From a virus: a stretch of 51,522 nt of DNA. A program made the translations under genes and the position numbers. Positions 39,385 through 48,385 of this stretch are shown here, in pieces (within the stretch, counting starts at the first letter, position 1; every line of letters starts with the position of its first letter). The DNA lies in IMG/VR virus record IMGVR_UViG_3300039149_000010, positions 1-51,522 of that record, one strand, 5' to 3'. The notes beneath the pieces were generated by a model. It worked only from the letters and a program-made list of their open reading frames with translations, was not told the origin of the DNA and did no database searches.

Positions 39385-41372
39385 TAAGCCGCCTTTCCTA
39401 ACATACGGCGAACAAAACGCACCGCCCGTAAGCGCCCGCGTGCGGGTTGGTCGGTGGGCAGCAAGGCACACCCACAACGATAGCCGCCACAAATCAATTT
39501 ACTGGATTGTGGCAATAAGCCGGTGCGGCGGTAATCTTTCATACGGTGAATTTGCCCATTCAATTTGAGACACGTTTTACAATGTTCCTTGACCGGATTC
39601 ACCACCCACATGAAGCGCTGATTACGGTTCGCCAGTTCTAATCCCCGGTAATAAATCGGGTTGACTGACTTGTTGACCCACATTTCTGCCCGACGTTGCA
39701 AGGCATCAAAGGTAAAGGGGGTGTCGAATAATTCCTTAACGAATTTGGATATAAACGGACTTTGCTCAGCCCGCCATACCGACAACGCTTGCCGCGCTTC
39801 GTCGTCTAATTGCGGCATGGGAGCGCCGCCGTCCGCCAGACCATCGCGTAAAGCGTCCGCCCCGGCTTCCAATAGTGCCAAGCGCAACGCCGGTCGCAAT
39901 ACCGCCTTGCTGATAACATTGTTCTGGACTTGCATTGCCAATTCGATAAACCGCTGTTTAAAAGTGCGTTGGGTTGCCGACAACGCTTTTTGCGCTTCCT
40001 CGGTGTCATCTATGACAACATCCTGTGTCGGCATTTGTTCGGGCGCGGCCAGTTGCGGCGGTTGCATTTGTTCGGGTGTTTCCGGGTCGCTGTCATCTAA
40101 ACGGACAATACGACCGGATTCATCGGTAATGACATCCCGCACGGCTTCCACTTGGTTAGCCAATAACCGGCGTTGTTCGTCCGGTGTAAGTTTGCCTTCC
40201 AATGTCAGGATAATATTGGCCCAAGTGCTGGCCTTGTCCGCTTCCTGTTGATCCTCTTCAGGGTCGCGGTACTGGAACTCAAAGTTAAGTCCTTCCGGCA
40301 AAACCTGATTTAACAGCCGTTCCAGAGATTTATACAGCGTGCCAAGCAATTGCCCTTTGGACTTCTGATGCAAGACCTCGCTTTGGGTTGCTGTACCTAA
40401 CCCGTTACCGGTCAGTTCCCACAAATCCTGAATGTCTACACCCAACCCAAGTGCGATTTCCTTGACGTTCAATTCTTTATACGCCACATAATCAAACTTT
40501 TCAGGCGTGACGTTATACGGGATACTTTCAACCGAAATCGGTTGGTCGGTTTGCATCCCGTAGAGGCGTAGGACGTTGCCCCACGTGCTGCCGAAATCGG
40601 TTTGCCTATCCCTGTCCAATTGCTCAAAGGCCGCCTGCAATTGTTTATCCTTGATATTCTGGAATAGCATTAACCCCGGCGGCGGGTTGTCGTCTAGCCG
40701 CAACTCCACATACCGGTTCATCAGAATGTCACGTTGTACCGGCGCGATACATCGGGAGAGCGCACACTCCCCATACTGTCGGTAACTGTTCTCTAGTGTT
40801 TCCGGCATATCCAGCAAACGCACCACCCGGCTAAAGTGGAGTACGTGCAATTCGCTGTCAATGTCCATGTAAATGACCGGATAGGTCGGGTCGCCGGTCG
40901 GGTAGCAGCGCAGACTGTCCAATACATTAATCTGAGTTAATGGCCCGGTGAGTATTTCCGCCGGGTTGCCCGCGCCGATAAGTTCCACAAACGCGCCATT
41001 ATCGTAACGGGTGTAATCCTTGACCACCTTACTGACGAAAGTTTCCCACCCCTCTCCAAAACAGGCGTTCCACAATACATCCTGGTACAGTTCCGCCTCT
41101 TTAACAGCGCCGTCAATTTCCCAGGGCGTACTTACAACTCGTTTAGTTGTGGTGGCAACGCCGGACTTAAAGAGCGTATTGTAATCATGGGTAGCAAACT
41201 GATGCAATGTCCATTCGCGCTCGCGTGTGCCTTCCGGCGGCAATAACGGCCCGCGCCCGTACTCACTCCACCAGAGTGCATTTTGACCGGTTTCGCCTTT
41301 TAATAGATTTGGTTTTTTCTGGACACTTTGATCTAGCGCCCGTTGAATGAGTGGCCCGCGTTGGTCTGTCAT
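39384..41372 (-). CDS. Portal protein with C-terminal MuF-like minor head domain
   Basis: 662 residues after the large terminase. The N-terminal 420 are portal-like (FKSGVATTTKRVVSTPWEID, and FDYVAYKELNVKEIALGLG before the channel region). From about 470 the sequence changes to a helical MuF/gp7-type domain ending in CKTCLKLNGQIHRMKDYRRTG and GGYRCGCALLP, the Cys-containing signature of that family. Fusion of portal and MuF is known but not the common state. Confidence 0.75.
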   Translation of the reverse strand: MTDQRGPLIQRALDQSVQKKPNLLKGETGQNALWWSEYGRGPLLPPEGTREREWTLHQFATHDYNTLFKSGVATTTKRVVSTPWEIDGAVKEAELYQDVLWNACFGEGWETFVSKVVKDYTRYDNGAFVELIGAGNPAEILTGPLTQINVLDSLRCYPTGDPTYPVIYMDIDSELHVLHFSRVVRLLDMPETLENSYRQYGECALSRCIAPVQRDILMNRYVELRLDDNPPPGLMLFQNIKDKQLQAAFEQLDRDRQTDFGSTWGNVLRLYGMQTDQPISVESIPYNVTPEKFDYVAYKELNVKEIALGLGVDIQDLWELTGNGLGTATQSEVLHQKSKGQLLGTLYKSLERLLNQVLPEGLNFEFQYRDPEEDQQEADKASTWANIILTLEGKLTPDEQRRLLANQVEAVRDVITDESGRIVRLDDSDPETPEQMQPPQLAAPEQMPTQDVVIDDTEEAQKALSATQRTFKQRFIELAMQVQNNVISKAVLRPALRLALLEAGADALRDGLADGGAPMPQLDDEARQALSVWRAEQSPFISKFVKELFDTPFTFDALQRRAEMWVNKSVNPIYYRGLELANRNQRFMWVVNPVKEHCKTCLKLNGQIHRMKDYRRTGLLPQSSKLICGGYRCGCALLPTDQPARGRLRAVRFVRRMLGKAA

Positions 41373-41378
41373 AATTCC

Positions 41379-43649
41379 CTATCGGAAGTTAAAAAGCAAA
41401 TAACGGAGTGCATCGACTAAATGGTCGTCGATCTTTAAGGGTTTCGGTTCGCCCGCTTCGCTGGAGCTGAACTTGTCATCATACCGATACCCCTGCAATT
41501 CACGAATTAGGTTCTTACAGCGTGGGTGAATGTGCAAGGAGCGCTTGCCGCTGCCGTCACACAAAAAGCGCCGGACAACCTTTATACCATCCGCTACCCG
41601 ATGCGAGGCCGCGCCGTTGAAGATGTCTTTGTCGGTTAAGCGCCGCCGCAGTTCTGCCGCGCTGCTATCCACTAATGCCAAATCCGGTTCATGATACGAC
41701 CAGGACATCACCTCGTTAATACTGGCCTCTGGCAGTTGCAACGTTTTATAGTATTCGGCAAAAATGTTGAAGCCACCATCGTTGCGTTGGTTCGCTAACA
41801 CAAACGCCCTCGGATGATACCCCGGTGTTCCCAAACCGCCGCCTTCGGCATAGCCATCGTCAACGCCCCAAAACACCGGCAAGTCAGGATTGTATTCGGC
41901 CGCTTCGGTGACGTTTTCGGCGTAACTGAAGTTGTCATATATCGCGCCTTCGGCTGCTACCCACAACCCCTCCAACCCGCGCTGGCGACGTATGCCGGTC
42001 AGTTTATTGAGGTTTGTCATCACCTCACGCCCTCGGCCAGTCAGGTTGCCCGCGCTGTCATACAGCATAGGATTATGAATATGCAATTGTTCAAACATTT
42101 CCAGGTCTCCCACACTATGGCGGGCTAACAGCCAATGCCCTGGATACGACGGGTTACAGTCACTTAGGACTTGCGGGTGGATGGTATTACCCGCCCGCCC
42201 GTCTGCCCGCGCCGTCAGCATTTCGTAGGCCGTTAGTGGGATGTCCTCAACCTGATTGATATAAATGTAGTCAAACTCGGCACTTAAGAATTTACCCGGT
42301 TTATCCAGACCACCTAAAAGGATTTCGCCGCCGTTGCTGTATAGGTAGCGTTGCGGACGTTCACCGCCAAATACCTGCACCGGACTATCGGGATGTTCGG
42401 GGGGTAACGGCAGGACTTTTCGCTCGAAGGTTTCGCACGCGCTGTTAATCAGGTTATTGTAGGTATCGCGTACCCACAGCCCCTTTGCGTTAGGGGTATT
42501 GCACATGAGCCAATGAAACCAAACCAACGCCCCGTAAGTTTTGCCGGTGTTGTGATGCCAAGAACCTTCAGCTAAATAATGCTCATAACCCGGAACATGT
42601 AAATCATAATAATAATCGTTTCTCACAAATTCTATACTTGCAATGGTGCTTACAGGTACGGTATAATTAGGGTATCGTTCAAATAGTAATGAAAGGTTCT
42701 CTAATGGCTCGCCAATCGGCTTGTCAAAAGAATGATATGTTAGTTCGTCAAATGGTTGCGGACGGTGCAACGTTAACTGAGATTGCAAAAGCCGTTGGCA
42801 CAAACCGAACTCGTGTACGGGAGTATATTGAACGGGAGGATATTCCGCATAACCCAAATTGGCGAAGTACCGGGCATCGCCTAGAACGTCACGGTAATTG
42901 GAAGGGTGGTCGTATAGTTGACAAAAATGGCTATGTGCTGGTAAAAGTTGATGACCATCCGAATTGTAACCGTCACGGTTATATGCGAGAACATCGCCTT
43001 GTAATGGAACAGCAATTGGGTCGCTATTTAACACCCTCTGAAGTTGTGCATCACATTGATGGCAATAAGCAGAATAACCACCCTGACAATTTGAAGTTGT
43101 TCCATCGAAACGCCGATCACCTACGCAAAACTTTGAAGGGTAAGCGTCCGAATTGGACATCGAAGGGATGGGCGAATATGTGCAAACCGCGTCCCCGTAG
43201 GACAAAGAAGCAATAGCACGCCACCCCTCCGGTGTTAACACACGATGCCCTAATGTAGCAATAAACGAATTGCCATTTTCCAACGTAACACGATACAAAT
43301 TAGCGATACCTTTAATAAATGGGGGTGTCGCTTTCGCTTTTCCGTATCGCGTCAATACTGTTGGGGATGTCTCTGCAACATAATAATCTTCAATGGCAAC
43401 ATAATTACCGGTGTCAGGGTCATAAATACGTGTTTCCCCGGCAACACAATTGTAAGGCCCGTAGAGGTTGATTTCATGGGAGCGCCGGTTGTCAGCCACC
43501 AGTTGAGCAAAACCGCCCCGTTTCTCCAGCGTAGCAAATTCAGGGTAAAGATCAACGTCGTCTGCTGTTGCCGTTTGGACACCCAACCCATAGTCAATGA
43601 GTTCATCGTCACTGCAAGGTGGTGTAACTGTCAGCACGTTCAATGACAC
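41379..43649 (-). CDS. Large terminase subunit interrupted by an intein
   Basis: 756 residues, of which 68-367 are an intein. Joined exteins give 456 residues with Walker A GPYN^TGKT (splice point at ^), Walker B YIYINQVED, and a RNase H-like nuclease (WGVDDGYAEG, ALVDSS, KIDDHLVDALRYL). It packages DNA into the procapsid using ATP. The intein sits inside the ATP-binding loop, so the enzyme is inactive until it splices. The start is a GTG (43649 or 43637) overlapping the small terminase gene by about 40 bases, with no clear ribosome site. Confidence 0.9.
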   Translation of the reverse strand: MSLNVLTVTPPCSDDELIDYGLGVQTATADDVDLYPEFATLEKRGGFAQLVADNRRSHEINLYGPYNCVAGETRIYDPDTGNYVAIEDYYVAETSPTVLTRYGKAKATPPFIKGIANLYRVTLENGNSFIATLGHRVLTPEGWRAIASLSYGDAVCTYSPIPSMSNSDAYPSKFCVGDRRFDGTTSNCQGGYSAYCHQCDAQLQRVLNSDPIAVPLQGDVLAYNRDGYNSDGHQLLPAHSHFCQLYDHPSNYRDVLGDARYFANLGYAEYPPVQYTPVHEFGLCQRLLQSQLTLHRPQPFDELTYHSFDKPIGEPLENLSLLFERYPNYTVPVSTIASIEFVRNDYYYDLHVPGYEHYLAEGSWHHNTGKTYGALVWFHWLMCNTPNAKGLWVRDTYNNLINSACETFERKVLPLPPEHPDSPVQVFGGERPQRYLYSNGGEILLGGLDKPGKFLSAEFDYIYINQVEDIPLTAYEMLTARADGRAGNTIHPQVLSDCNPSYPGHWLLARHSVGDLEMFEQLHIHNPMLYDSAGNLTGRGREVMTNLNKLTGIRRQRGLEGLWVAAEGAIYDNFSYAENVTEAAEYNPDLPVFWGVDDGYAEGGGLGTPGYHPRAFVLANQRNDGGFNIFAEYYKTLQLPEASINEVMSWSYHEPDLALVDSSAAELRRRLTDKDIFNGAASHRVADGIKVVRRFLCDGSGKRSLHIHPRCKNLIRELQGYRYDDKFSSSEAGEPKPLKIDDHLVDALRYLLFNFR
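42638..42667 (+). promoter_or_regulatory. Promoter for antisense HNH gene (TTGCAA-18-TATAAT)
   Basis: -35 TTGCAA at 42638-42643 and -10 TATAAT at 42662-42667, on the plus strand within the coding sequence of intein block F. It lies 37 bases before the chosen HNH start and points into it, against the direction of the terminase operon. Confidence 0.7.
42704..43216 (+). CDS. HNH endonuclease encoded antisense within the terminase intein
   Basis: 170 residues from ATG 42704, with AAAGG seven bases upstream. An ATG at 42689 would add five residues but lacks a ribosome site. Residues about 22-43 are a helix-turn-helix (LTEIAKAVGTNRTRVREYIE). From 64 a HNH_3-like domain runs with NGYVLVKVDDHP, MREHRLVMEQQLGRYL, H116-H117, N124-N125 and N129. 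It ends with a very basic tail. All family catalytic positions seem intact. It is most likely the homing endonuclease that mobilises the intein. It is the only plus-strand gene I support between 14370 and the right end. Confidence 0.85.
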   Translation: MARQSACQKNDMLVRQMVADGATLTEIAKAVGTNRTRVREYIEREDIPHNPNWRSTGHRLERHGNWKGGRIVDKNGYVLVKVDDHPNCNRHGYMREHRLVMEQQLGRYLTPSEVVHHIDGNKQNNHPDNLKLFHRNADHLRKTLKGKRPNWTSKGWANMCKPRPRRTKKQ

Positions 43650-44076
43650 GGCGCATAAAATCCTTTGGGTCTTTTCCGAGGGCGTTCAATGCAGACACGA
43701 ATCCGGGTATAACTTCAATAACTTCTGTCGGTAGCCCGCGCAATAAGCGCATTTTATCGGTAGCAGTTGCCGCAGCAATAACGGCGGCCTTGCCGTCCAT
43801 TTCTTCAATGACATCTGGTTTGCCCGCATGGTCAAGCATCTTGTAAGCAATCGACTCAAAGAGGTTTGCAAGCTCTGGTCTTTTTTCAATGACTACTTGG
43901 TCAGGGGGTGGGTTTTGTTCACCATTAAACCACCGGCTTAATGTACGTGCCGGGATGCCAACTTCTTTTGCTGTCCGCGTCAACGCGCCTTTGATGTCAG
44001 GATACCCGGCGGCCTGAAGCAATAAACAGGCACTCGCTCGAAATTTATCGTCGTATTGTTTGCGCTTCTTTTTCAT
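43609..44076 (-). CDS. Small terminase subunit
   Basis: 155 residues. N-terminal helix-turn-helix (ALTRTAKEVGIPARTLSRWF) that would bind the packaging site, then helical oligomerisation region and acidic tail. Overlaps and precedes the large terminase gene, the standard pair. Confidence 0.8.
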   Translation of the reverse strand: MKKKRKQYDDKFRASACLLLQAAGYPDIKGALTRTAKEVGIPARTLSRWFNGEQNPPPDQVVIEKRPELANLFESIAYKMLDHAGKPDVIEEMDGKAAVIAAATATDKMRLLRGLPTEVIEVIPGFVSALNALGKDPKDFMRRVIERADSYTTLQ

Positions 44077-44082
44077 GTTACC

Positions 44083-45588
44083 TCAAAATACAAATCCAGC
44101 CGCCACGTTCCCCGGCTCGCCCCACTGTGGAAGCGCTTTGTTGCCCGGTCTGCAGGGTAGCGGGGCATCCCAACATTGCCCTTGTGCTTGCGCTGTAAAT
44201 ATCCCAGCCTCATAGCGGGCTTGAGTGGGTAGCGTAGGCAACGGTTCACCGGGCGCATGAATAGGCCAGCGGACGACCGTCACAACCACAAACAGTACCA
44301 GCGCGGGTGTCCATATCCGTAAGGGACGAACAAGCGATAAGCTGAGAGTCAACGGGATAAGCCATAACACCACCCCCGCAAAACGAATATTCGGGGCGGT
44401 CAAAAACCAATATACGGTTGCCATCAGGACGATGCTGAGTAGTCGCCAACGAATAGGATTGTGTTGGCGTATCAGATATAGACCGATAACTAGGGTCATC
44501 ATCACGGGCAACCAGTACAGCAGGATACTTACCCCATGCACCGACCGCCAGATGAAATAATCTTGTATCCAATTGGGATTATTTAACACCACGTCCGGCG
44601 GGGCGGTTGACGTTTTCGCCCAAGATGCAATCCAATCCGCTGTATGCTGAACCCGTTCCATTGGCATTGTCCAGGGCGTGGGAATGCGGGTTATGGCAAT
44701 CGGAAAGACAGCATACCCTGATACAATAATACTCCGTAAAGTGGCAGGAATGAGCGCACTAAAACTCCACACCATAGCCCATTCCAGTTTACGCTTACGT
44801 AGGGTCAATACTGCCAACCCCAGCGCGATGACCACCGCTGAGAGTTTAATTGCAATCATTACACCAGCCAATAGCCAGATAAAACGTCGATCGGGAGTAT
44901 CTTGTAGGACTTCCCAAAACAGCAGCGCCCCCAACAACCAAATGGCGGGGTCGGTCATCAGTCCGTTAATTGGTGCAACCACACATTCAAAGCCGGTCAA
45001 CACCAACAGGATAACCGCAATAGGCCAATGCTTCACACGACGCAGGATGCTATCGGCAAAACCCGCTACTGCTACACCGAACAATAACCCGTAGGCCAGT
45101 CCGTAACCGGTGGCATGATAGCCGCCGGACATTTGCAGCGCCGGATAAAAAGCAAAGGCATTGTTAAACGCCAATCGCTCGTGGAGGTTGCCCAACCCCG
45201 GTACAGCGGCGTACCCCTGTATCCAGCGCACGGACTGAGTATGGTATAGCCCGGTGTCGAAGCCAACGCTTTCTTGACTTTGCGCTCCCACCGCGCCGTT
45301 TGCCAGTAGTACCCAGATCACCAACAGGACAAGTAAGGCCGCTTGGCTCGTCTGAAGCTGCTGACGTAACCAATGGCGATTATGCCAGATGCCCCACACC
45401 CCCACACTGAATACGCTAATCTGTGCGAGGCTGTTCCAGGGGGCTAGCAAGTTCCAGATTTGCCCGGTCACAATCGTCAGCAGCCAGCCATACCAGAACG
45501 CACGCCATAATGACGCGCGGGTAAGGGTTGCCCCAATGCCGGTAAAGACAAGCCCGAATGTGACCCATAAGCCCAATGCCGAAAGCAT
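44083..45588 (-). CDS. Polytopic membrane protein, GT-C-like (LIC_10190-type)
   Basis: 501 residues from ATG 45588. At least ten hydrophobic segments. The loop SVGFDTGLYHTQSVRWIQGY, then VPGLGNLHERLAFNN, is the signature I associate with LIC_10190-type proteins of polysaccharide clusters, thought to be GT-C glycosyltransferases using lipid-linked sugars. In this phage it lies just before the terminase genes. Together with the 30252-36026 block it suggests modification of host surface glycan. It could also be a host-derived moron. Confidence 0.7.
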   Translation of the reverse strand: MLSALGLWVTFGLVFTGIGATLTRASLWRAFWYGWLLTIVTGQIWNLLAPWNSLAQISVFSVGVWGIWHNRHWLRQQLQTSQAALLVLLVIWVLLANGAVGAQSQESVGFDTGLYHTQSVRWIQGYAAVPGLGNLHERLAFNNAFAFYPALQMSGGYHATGYGLAYGLLFGVAVAGFADSILRRVKHWPIAVILLVLTGFECVVAPINGLMTDPAIWLLGALLFWEVLQDTPDRRFIWLLAGVMIAIKLSAVVIALGLAVLTLRKRKLEWAMVWSFSALIPATLRSIIVSGYAVFPIAITRIPTPWTMPMERVQHTADWIASWAKTSTAPPDVVLNNPNWIQDYFIWRSVHGVSILLYWLPVMMTLVIGLYLIRQHNPIRWRLLSIVLMATVYWFLTAPNIRFAGVVLWLIPLTLSLSLVRPLRIWTPALVLFVVVTVVRWPIHAPGEPLPTLPTQARYEAGIFTAQAQGQCWDAPLPCRPGNKALPQWGEPGNVAAGFVF

Positions 45589-45836
45589 AAACACCCTGAT
45601 GCTAAAATACAAAATTCCGCCGGGGCGGACTTTTTCGTGTGGCGTAGGATGGATTTGCACCACCCCGCCTGATGGAATACCCACCACGCGCCCCTATGGG
45701 CAACGCCGTAAGCGCAGGTAAATTTTGGTTGGATAAAGAAATACGCAGGAATTACATTCTCCTTTCATGAACGAATGCAATCCGCTGTTATTCCCAAAAT
45801 TGGTTGCACCCCCGCGCCAGAAATGCCAAAAGCGAA

Positions 45837-45859
45837 AACCCGCTTTACCGCGCGGGCTT
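45837..45859 (-). promoter_or_regulatory. Leader hairpin in the 338-base gap before the GT-C-like gene
   Basis: AAGCCCGC/GCGGGTT followed by TTTTCGCTTTT on the minus strand, about 40 bases after a predicted start site. This repeats the promoter-hairpin-gene layout of the early leaders. The rest of 45589-45926 holds no gene I can support, only short frames without ribosome sites. Confidence 0.55.
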
Positions 45860-45900
45860 TCAGAGAATGGATACTTCGAGAAAAGAAAGTCTCTCAGTAC

Positions 45901-45930
45901 ACCATACCATAAAATAAGGTTAAGTGTCAA
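45901..45930 (-). promoter_or_regulatory. Candidate late promoter (TTGACA-18-TATGGT)
   Basis: Minus strand -35 TTGACA at 45930-45925 and -10 TATGGT at 45906-45901. Overlaps the end of the 105-residue gene and would transcribe the GT-C-like gene, terminase and head genes. Confidence 0.55.
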
Positions 45931-46244
45931 CTCTTTCTCACTTTTTCTAACGAATACCCAACCAACTCGTTTTTCACACTGGATACAAACATGCCTAACT
46001 TCCCGGCTATCCAGAGACAGAGGGCATGTCCATAAAGCCCATGCTGTTCCCGACCGATATTGTAATGACAAATAACATCAGCGTGCCGGTCATCTTCAAA
46101 GTCTCTACCCAATACGGTGCTATGGGATTTCGGTTCATTTTTCAATGCTTGGTTTTCTGTTCCGCGTTTGTACACGTTGCCTTTGGGTATAAACCGTTCA
46201 GACTTCGAGACTTTATGGGGTATGTTCGTGGGTGAACTGGGCAT
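45927..46244 (-). CDS. Hypothetical basic protein (105 aa)
   Basis: ATG 46244 preceded by TAGGAG. Basic N-terminal half and a mixed C-terminus with a possible helix (YGHALCLWIAGKLGMFVSSV). No family recognised. It lies alone between a terminator/promoter on one side and a promoter on the other. Confidence 0.55.
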   Translation of the reverse strand: MPSSPTNIPHKVSKSERFIPKGNVYKRGTENQALKNEPKSHSTVLGRDFEDDRHADVICHYNIGREQHGLYGHALCLWIAGKLGMFVSSVKNELVGYSLEKVRKS

Positions 46245-46279
46245 CGACGCTCCTACTTCATTCCCGACTATTCGCAAAC

Positions 46280-46309
46280 AGTATACACCATACCCCCATT
46301 AAAACACAA
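46280..46309 (-). promoter_or_regulatory. Candidate promoter (TTGTGT-18-TATACT)
   Basis: Minus strand -35 TTGTGT and -10 TATACT directly after the UUCG terminator, reading into the 105-residue gene. The -35 is weak. Confidence 0.4.
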
Positions 46310-46326
46310 ATTCCACCGAAGTGGAA
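46301..46326 (-). terminator. Intrinsic terminator with UUCG tetraloop
   Basis: TTCCAC-TTCG-GTGGAA followed by TTTGTGTTTT on the minus strand. A stable cUUCGg-capped stem closing the operon that ends with the gene at 46370. Confidence 0.8.
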
Positions 46327-46369
46327 AGTGTGGAAGGAAAAACAAAATGTTACCTTTAGGATACACCCG

Positions 46370-46657
46370 TTACGCTTCGATGTCAAGCGAACCGTTAATG
46401 TCCGCATCAAACCATGTAACCTCACACCCCAAACAGTGATGCAAAACCCATTGTTTCCCGTCGATGGTGTTAGTGCAATTAAAATTCCTGTCAGTCAATA
46501 GGCGACAATTGGGGCAATGGGTCTCCACTTGGGGGATGTCCGTATCATCCCAACTCGCGTCGCTATCCAGAAACATAGGAGTGTGCCACTGGAAACCTTG
46601 CTCCTTAATTTCCTGGAATACTTTTTCAAGTTGTGCATCAGTTTTGCAGAGTATCAT
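46370..46657 (-). CDS. Zinc-binding hypothetical protein (95 aa)
   Basis: ATG 46657 follows AAAGGAGAG. Contains CPNCRLLTD and HHCLGCEVTW, two CxxC pairs about 30 residues apart, a zinc ribbon. Last gene of its operon. Function unknown. Confidence 0.65.
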   Translation of the reverse strand: MILCKTDAQLEKVFQEIKEQGFQWHTPMFLDSDASWDDTDIPQVETHCPNCRLLTDRNFNCTNTIDGKQWVLHHCLGCEVTWFDADINGSLDIEA

Positions 46658-46694
46658 TCTCTCTCCTTTGGTGGATAACGCGCATTCTATGAGC

Positions 46695-47315
46695 CTACAA
46701 TTCCCAATCCGGTACATTCACGCCTAAACTCATAGTAAGTCTGCGCTTGCGCGACCGTCGAATATGCAATGCGGCTTCCTGATAAGTTTGGATTGTCCAA
46801 CTCTCTATATCTGCTGTACAAGCAGCTTGCTCAAGCTCGTCACTCGAAAATTGAACACCTAACAATTCGTCAACCCGATTGCGTGTTTCTGGATGCAGTT
46901 GGATAATCTCATAATTTTGCGTATACCATAGCTGATAGTCCGGCTTGCCAAGCGCACGCCCCGCACCTTTCCAATCAGCCACCATCTCGCGGATATATAG
47001 TTCAGGCATTGGGAGTAATACCTGCTCACCTGAATCTCGCCCCAGTCGCCAATATTGCCAATGATGCCTATTTCGCTGCTGATGGTGAAGCCATGCATAT
47101 TGATAGCTAATATCCTGCATAGCCTCATCAACATTATTGTCTTTGCCATAGAAACGGTTGACGTATGGAAACCACTCTTCGGGCAGAAACTTGTCCCAGT
47201 CATGAAAAAAAGCAACCCAGATGGGAACACGTAATCCGATACATGCCCAGAACACAAACCACTTGTGACGTAGAACGTACTTGAGATATTGCCAATGCTT
47301 TTTGACGGTTGCCAT
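46695..47315 (-). CDS. DUF5662-like protein
   Basis: 206 residues. VKKHWQYLKYVLRHKWFVFW, HDWDKFLPEEWFPYVNRFYG and YAWLHHQQRNRHHWQYW match the conserved layout of DUF5662, found in phages. The several His and Asp residues suggest a metal site, and an HD-like or phosphohydrolase activity is possible but unproven. Confidence 0.75.
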   Translation of the reverse strand: MATVKKHWQYLKYVLRHKWFVFWACIGLRVPIWVAFFHDWDKFLPEEWFPYVNRFYGKDNNVDEAMQDISYQYAWLHHQQRNRHHWQYWRLGRDSGEQVLLPMPELYIREMVADWKGAGRALGKPDYQLWYTQNYEIIQLHPETRNRVDELLGVQFSSDELEQAACTADIESWTIQTYQEAALHIRRSRKRRLTMSLGVNVPDWEL

Positions 47316-47340
47316 AAGAACCTTTCTCCTATCTCTCGCT

Positions 47341-47778
47341 TCAGTTGGTCGATAACGCCTCTACGCCGATACTAACTTGCCGCTGGTCTTTCGGGCAGCC
47401 CCGATGGATACGGGCGCTCATGCTTACCACCTGCACGTCATCTTCCCAAACCACCCCGTTAAGCGCGTCTAAAACAGCCTTTACCAAATTGTCCAGGTCT
47501 GCGCCGCCGTTGCCATAACAGAATGTCATATCCACGCGAACCGGCATGGTAAACAGTTCCCGGCCTTCAATAGCCATTCTTTCCCGTGCCTTCCAGCCGA
47601 TGGTCTGTTCCCATGCTGCTGTCCGGGCGGGGGTGTATGCCTTGCCCCGCCCTATACGCGGTCGGGCTTTCGGGACGGGATTACCTTCCACAACGAATAC
47701 TAACCCCTGTTTCCGCTGCGTATTCCGGTAACACTGCAATTGTTCCACGTCAATGTAGGTAGGGTCTATATCAGTCAT
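47341..47778 (-). CDS. rusA: RusA-like Holliday junction resolvase
   Basis: 145 residues from ATG 47778 (47784 is possible). VVEGNPVPKARPRIGRGKAY, then the catalytic block GGADLDNLVKAVLDALNGVV and WEDDVQV, carry the Asp residues and Lys of RusA. Cuts four-way junctions during recombination and before packaging. Fits with the Rad52-like annealase elsewhere. Confidence 0.85.
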   Translation of the reverse strand: MTDIDPTYIDVEQLQCYRNTQRKQGLVFVVEGNPVPKARPRIGRGKAYTPARTAAWEQTIGWKARERMAIEGRELFTMPVRVDMTFCYGNGGADLDNLVKAVLDALNGVVWEDDVQVVSMSARIHRGCPKDQRQVSIGVEALSTN

Positions 47779-48385
47779 CGCCATGTACCTCATAGACCGC
47801 TATCTGCCACCGTTTACCTTCCTCTTCCAGCAGGCTTATACCCGCCATAACCGCCGTCACAATATCATCAGTGGGCAATACCTCTCTGCTGGTCAACGTC
47901 AGGCGCTTGGTCATGCCCTGGAACGGTTCTTGCCCCGCAATGGCAACCGCGCTGGCTTCCATCACGCTATGCTTATGGTTATTGTCTAACTCTGACTTCA
48001 ACCACTTGACCGCTTCCCACACTTGCCCCGCCCGGTCAAGCTCTTTATGGGAACGTCCTGCCCGCCGCGCCTGTCTAAACCACGTATAATTCAATGCCTC
48101 GCTGTGCTTTCGTATTTCATGCAGCCCGTTTATTTCTACCACCAAATCTGAAGGTAAGCCGTCCGTGATCCAGAACCGGCGCATGGCGGCAAGTTCGTAT
48201 ACGCGCGTCTTGCTCATATTGAGGTCGTCTGCCAGCACATCCGCTTTATAATTATGATGGTCAAGCAGTTCGACCACCCATGCCGCCAACTGAAAATGGA
48301 GGTTGGAAATAGCCGCCACTATTTCCCGGCAATGACCCACGATTTCCGCCGTCGTTTGCGGCGGGTTGATGCCTAAATCACGCAT
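47771..48385 (-). CDS. Helix-turn-helix hypothetical protein (204 aa)
   Basis: ATG 48385 behind GGGGGAG. Contains a helix-turn-helix-like DVLADDLNMSKTRVYELAAM near 65-85 and long helices (MEASAVAIAGQEPFQGMTKR). Overlaps neighbours on both sides. Could bind DNA as a ParB- or regulator-like protein, but no family is certain. Confidence 0.6.
   Translation of the reverse strand: MRDLGINPPQTTAEIVGHCREIVAAISNLHFQLAAWVVELLDHHNYKADVLADDLNMSKTRVYELAAMRRFWITDGLPSDLVVEINGLHEIRKHSEALNYTWFRQARRAGRSHKELDRAGQVWEAVKWLKSELDNNHKHSVMEASAVAIAGQEPFQGMTKRLTLTSREVLPTDDIVTAVMAGISLLEEEGKRWQIAVYEVHGDD

Larger units (their letters stand above)
42549..43448 (-). other. Intein (300 aa) in terminase P-loop, with antisense-encoded insert
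   Basis: Begins CVAGETRI (Cys1, block A), has block B GNSFIATLGHRVLTPEGW with the TxxH motif, block F YYYDLHVPGYEHYLAEG, and ends WHHN before Thr+1. Splicing blocks occupy roughly residues 1-77 and 255-300. The middle, residues about 78-254, shows no intein endonuclease motif on this strand and is exactly the complement of the plus-strand HNH gene. The reading frame stays open through it, so the intein carries a large neutral loop. Confidence 0.9.

Noticed and set aside
39661-40251. 196-residue plus-strand frame over the portal gene
   Set aside because: Low-complexity Ser/Ala/Cys composition, no ribosome site, and the portal frame has recognisable motifs.
45720-45770. 24-residue leader peptide and an ATG-TAA minimal frame before the GT-C-like gene
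   Set aside because: The ATGs have no properly spaced ribosome site.
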